Shown piece after piece: positions 40,832-41,616 of a DNA stretch of 41,616 nt (positions are counted from its first letter, which is position 1; each line of letters starts with the position of its first letter). Source of the DNA: Pseudomonadota bacterium. GTDB taxonomy: Bacteria; Pseudomonadota; Alphaproteobacteria; Rhizobiales; Rhizobiaceae. Both the position numbers and the translations under genes were made by a program. The notes under the pieces were generated by a model that saw nothing but the letters and a program-made list of their open reading frames with translations, was not told the DNA's origin and did not search any database. The stretch covers positions 1 through 41,616 of the forward strand of contig JAEWPB010000015.1 of assembly GCA_023399465.1 (NCBI GenBank), written 5' to 3'.

Positions 40832-41616
40832 ATGGCTAGAAGATCCAGACTGCTTGCAACCGTGGCGTTTCCGTTCGTTTCGCTTTCGCTCCTGGTGAAC
40901 CCGGCGGGCGCAACTGGAATGCGGCCGGATATCGCGGGCGTCGTGCTGAGCGATGTCGTGAAGGTGCAGGCGGCGGAAGAAGAGCAGCCGGTTCGCCGCA
41001 AGCCGAAGAACGAGCAGCAGGCCCAGGAAGGCCAGGCGCCGGAAGGGCAGCCGAGCCGCGAGGAACGTCGCAAGCAGCGCCAGCAGGAGCAGCAGCAGCA
41101 GCAGGCAGCGCCTGAGGGCGGCGAGCAGGGCCAGTCCCGCGAGGAGCGCCGCAAGCAGCGTCAGCAGGAGCAGCAGCAGGCCGCGCCTGAGGGCGGCGAG
41201 CAGGGCCAGTCCCGCGAGGAACGCCGCAAGCAGCGTCAGCAGGAACAGCAGCAGGCCGCGCCTGAAGCAGCCCCGGAAGGTGGCCAGCAGGGTCAGACCC
41301 GCGAAGAGCGTCGCAAGGCGCGCGAGGAGCGCCAGAAGCAGCTTCAGGAACAGCAGCAACAGCAGCAGGCCCAGCCCGAAGCAGCCCCGGAAGGCGGCCA
41401 GCAGGGCCAGACCCGCGAGGAACGTCGCAAGGCACGCGAGGAGCGCCAGAAGCAGCTGCAGGAGCAGCAGCAACAGCAGCAGGCCGCGCCAGAAGCAGCC
41501 CCGGAAGGCGGCCAGCAGGGTCAGACCCGCGAAGAACGCCGCAAGGCGCGCGAGGAGCGCCAGAAGCAGCTGCAGGAACAGCAGCAACAGCAGCAGCAGG
41601 CCGAACAGCCCGAAGC
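40832..41616 (+). CDS. Secreted protein with long Gln/Glu/Arg-rich tandem repeats (5' part only)
   Basis: At least 261 residues; the gene continues past the window. ATG 40832 follows GAGGAAA. Residues 1-27 form a signal peptide (LLATVAFPFVSLSLLVNPAGA). After about 40 ordinary residues the protein consists of tandem units around (S/T)REERRKxR with glutamine runs and APEGG linkers, strongly charged and probably an extended coiled coil. Rhizobial OmpA-family proteins can have such an N-terminal region before a C-terminal peptidoglycan-binding domain; that domain would lie beyond the window, so I cannot confirm it. The antisense frame is also open, an artefact of repeat composition. Confidence 0.85.
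   Translation, partial: MARRSRLLATVAFPFVSLSLLVNPAGATGMRPDIAGVVLSDVVKVQAAEEEQPVRRKPKNEQQAQEGQAPEGQPSREERRKQRQQEQQQQQAAPEGGEQGQSREERRKQRQQEQQQAAPEGGEQGQSREERRKQRQQEQQQAAPEAAPEGGQQGQTREERRKAREERQKQLQEQQQQQQAQPEAAPEGGQQGQTREERRKAREERQKQLQEQQQQQQAAPEAAPEGGQQGQTREERRKAREERQKQLQEQQQQQQQAEQPE
41039..41616. repeat. Nested in-frame tandem repeats of 75 bp then 114 bp
   Basis: Within the preceding gene, units starting CCTGA recur at 41111, 41186 and 41261 (period 75 bases, 25 codons), preceded by a diverged unit near 41039. From 41264 a longer unit starting GAAGCAG recurs at 41264, 41378 and 41492 (period 114 bases, 38 codons). Both are multiples of three, so the frame is kept. CAG/CAA runs inside the units vary in length. 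Confidence 0.9.

Noticed and set aside
40781..41587. Leu-rich, membrane-like minus-strand frame opposite the repeat protein
   Set aside because: Leucine runs are the reverse complement of the CAG repeats. The sense frame has a signal peptide and ribosome site; the antisense one has neither.
1..41616. Search for tRNA, rRNA, CRISPR arrays, intact insertion sequences, prophage or plasmid replication genes
   Set aside because: No T-loop or CCA-end pattern, spaced repeat array, transposase or phage gene could be recognised by eye.

Overview
The window reads as chromosomal DNA of a GC-rich alphaproteobacterium of the order Hyphomicrobiales, most likely the family Rhizobiaceae (Rhizobium, Agrobacterium, Shinella or Ensifer type). 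The support is indirect: high GC with strong third-position bias, a uvrB gene with the long N-terminal extension I associate with rhizobia, a Usg-family protein, a TIGR02281-type aspartic protease beside a DUF1289 protein, and an Ssu operon with Tat-type binding proteins. I see no rRNA, tRNA, CRISPR array or intact insertion sequence. Genus and species cannot be fixed from this sequence alone.

Layout. 1-2 kb: the 5' end of uvrB (minus strand) and a DUF3137-like membrane protein diverge from a region with a perfect 20-bp palindrome and a degenerate LexA-like box. 2-4.7 kb: an untidy accessory patch with a 34-codon stub of a tyrosine recombinase, a GNAT acetyltransferase fused to an Rnk (GreA/B-type) domain, one small hypothetical protein and about 0.9 kb with no coherent gene. 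4.7-8.4 kb: a DUF486 membrane protein, a DUF1800-DUF1501 pair and a YciA-type thioesterase. 8.7-15.3 kb: a Cache-domain chemoreceptor with a strong terminator, an extensin-like lipoprotein candidate, DUF2798, a TauE/SafE exporter and a NodIJ-like ABC-2 exporter pair. 15.3-19.5 kb: a small secreted cysteine protein, a VOC protein, a periplasmic sulfatase, an aspartic protease with a DUF1289 partner, and a detached C-terminal fragment of a second copy of that protease. 19.7-25.8 kb: cobT, dgkA, a membrane histidine kinase, a nuclease-UDG pair, an Lrp/AsnC regulator and an unusual cation diffusion facilitator. 25.8-28.6 kb: an AlkD-like protein overlapping a beta-hydroxyacid dehydrogenase, and yhiM. 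28.9-33.9 kb: the sulfonate operon ssuA-ssuA-ssuD-ssuC-ssuB. 33.9-37.6 kb: an unrecognised five-helix membrane protein, a TPR methyltransferase, DUF2270 and usg. 37.8-40.5 kb: a polar amino acid ABC operon without its ATPase. 40.8 kb to the end: the N-terminus of a secreted protein built of nested Gln/Glu/Arg repeats.

How the genes work together. The clearest metabolic theme is organic sulfur use: a secreted sulfatase and a complete alkanesulfonate uptake and desulfonation operon. A possible sulfite exporter lies 16 kb away, but its substrate is unknown. The Ssu operon carries two tandem, closely similar binding proteins and lacks the flavin reductase SsuE. The amino acid ABC operon has a strong terminator between its binding protein and its permeases, which should make binding protein in excess. 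I found no obvious new multi-gene defence or biosynthetic system. The best candidates for new biology are single proteins: the GNAT-Rnk fusion, the 511-residue membrane protein, the CDF protein whose expected metal ligands are replaced, and the nested-repeat protein.
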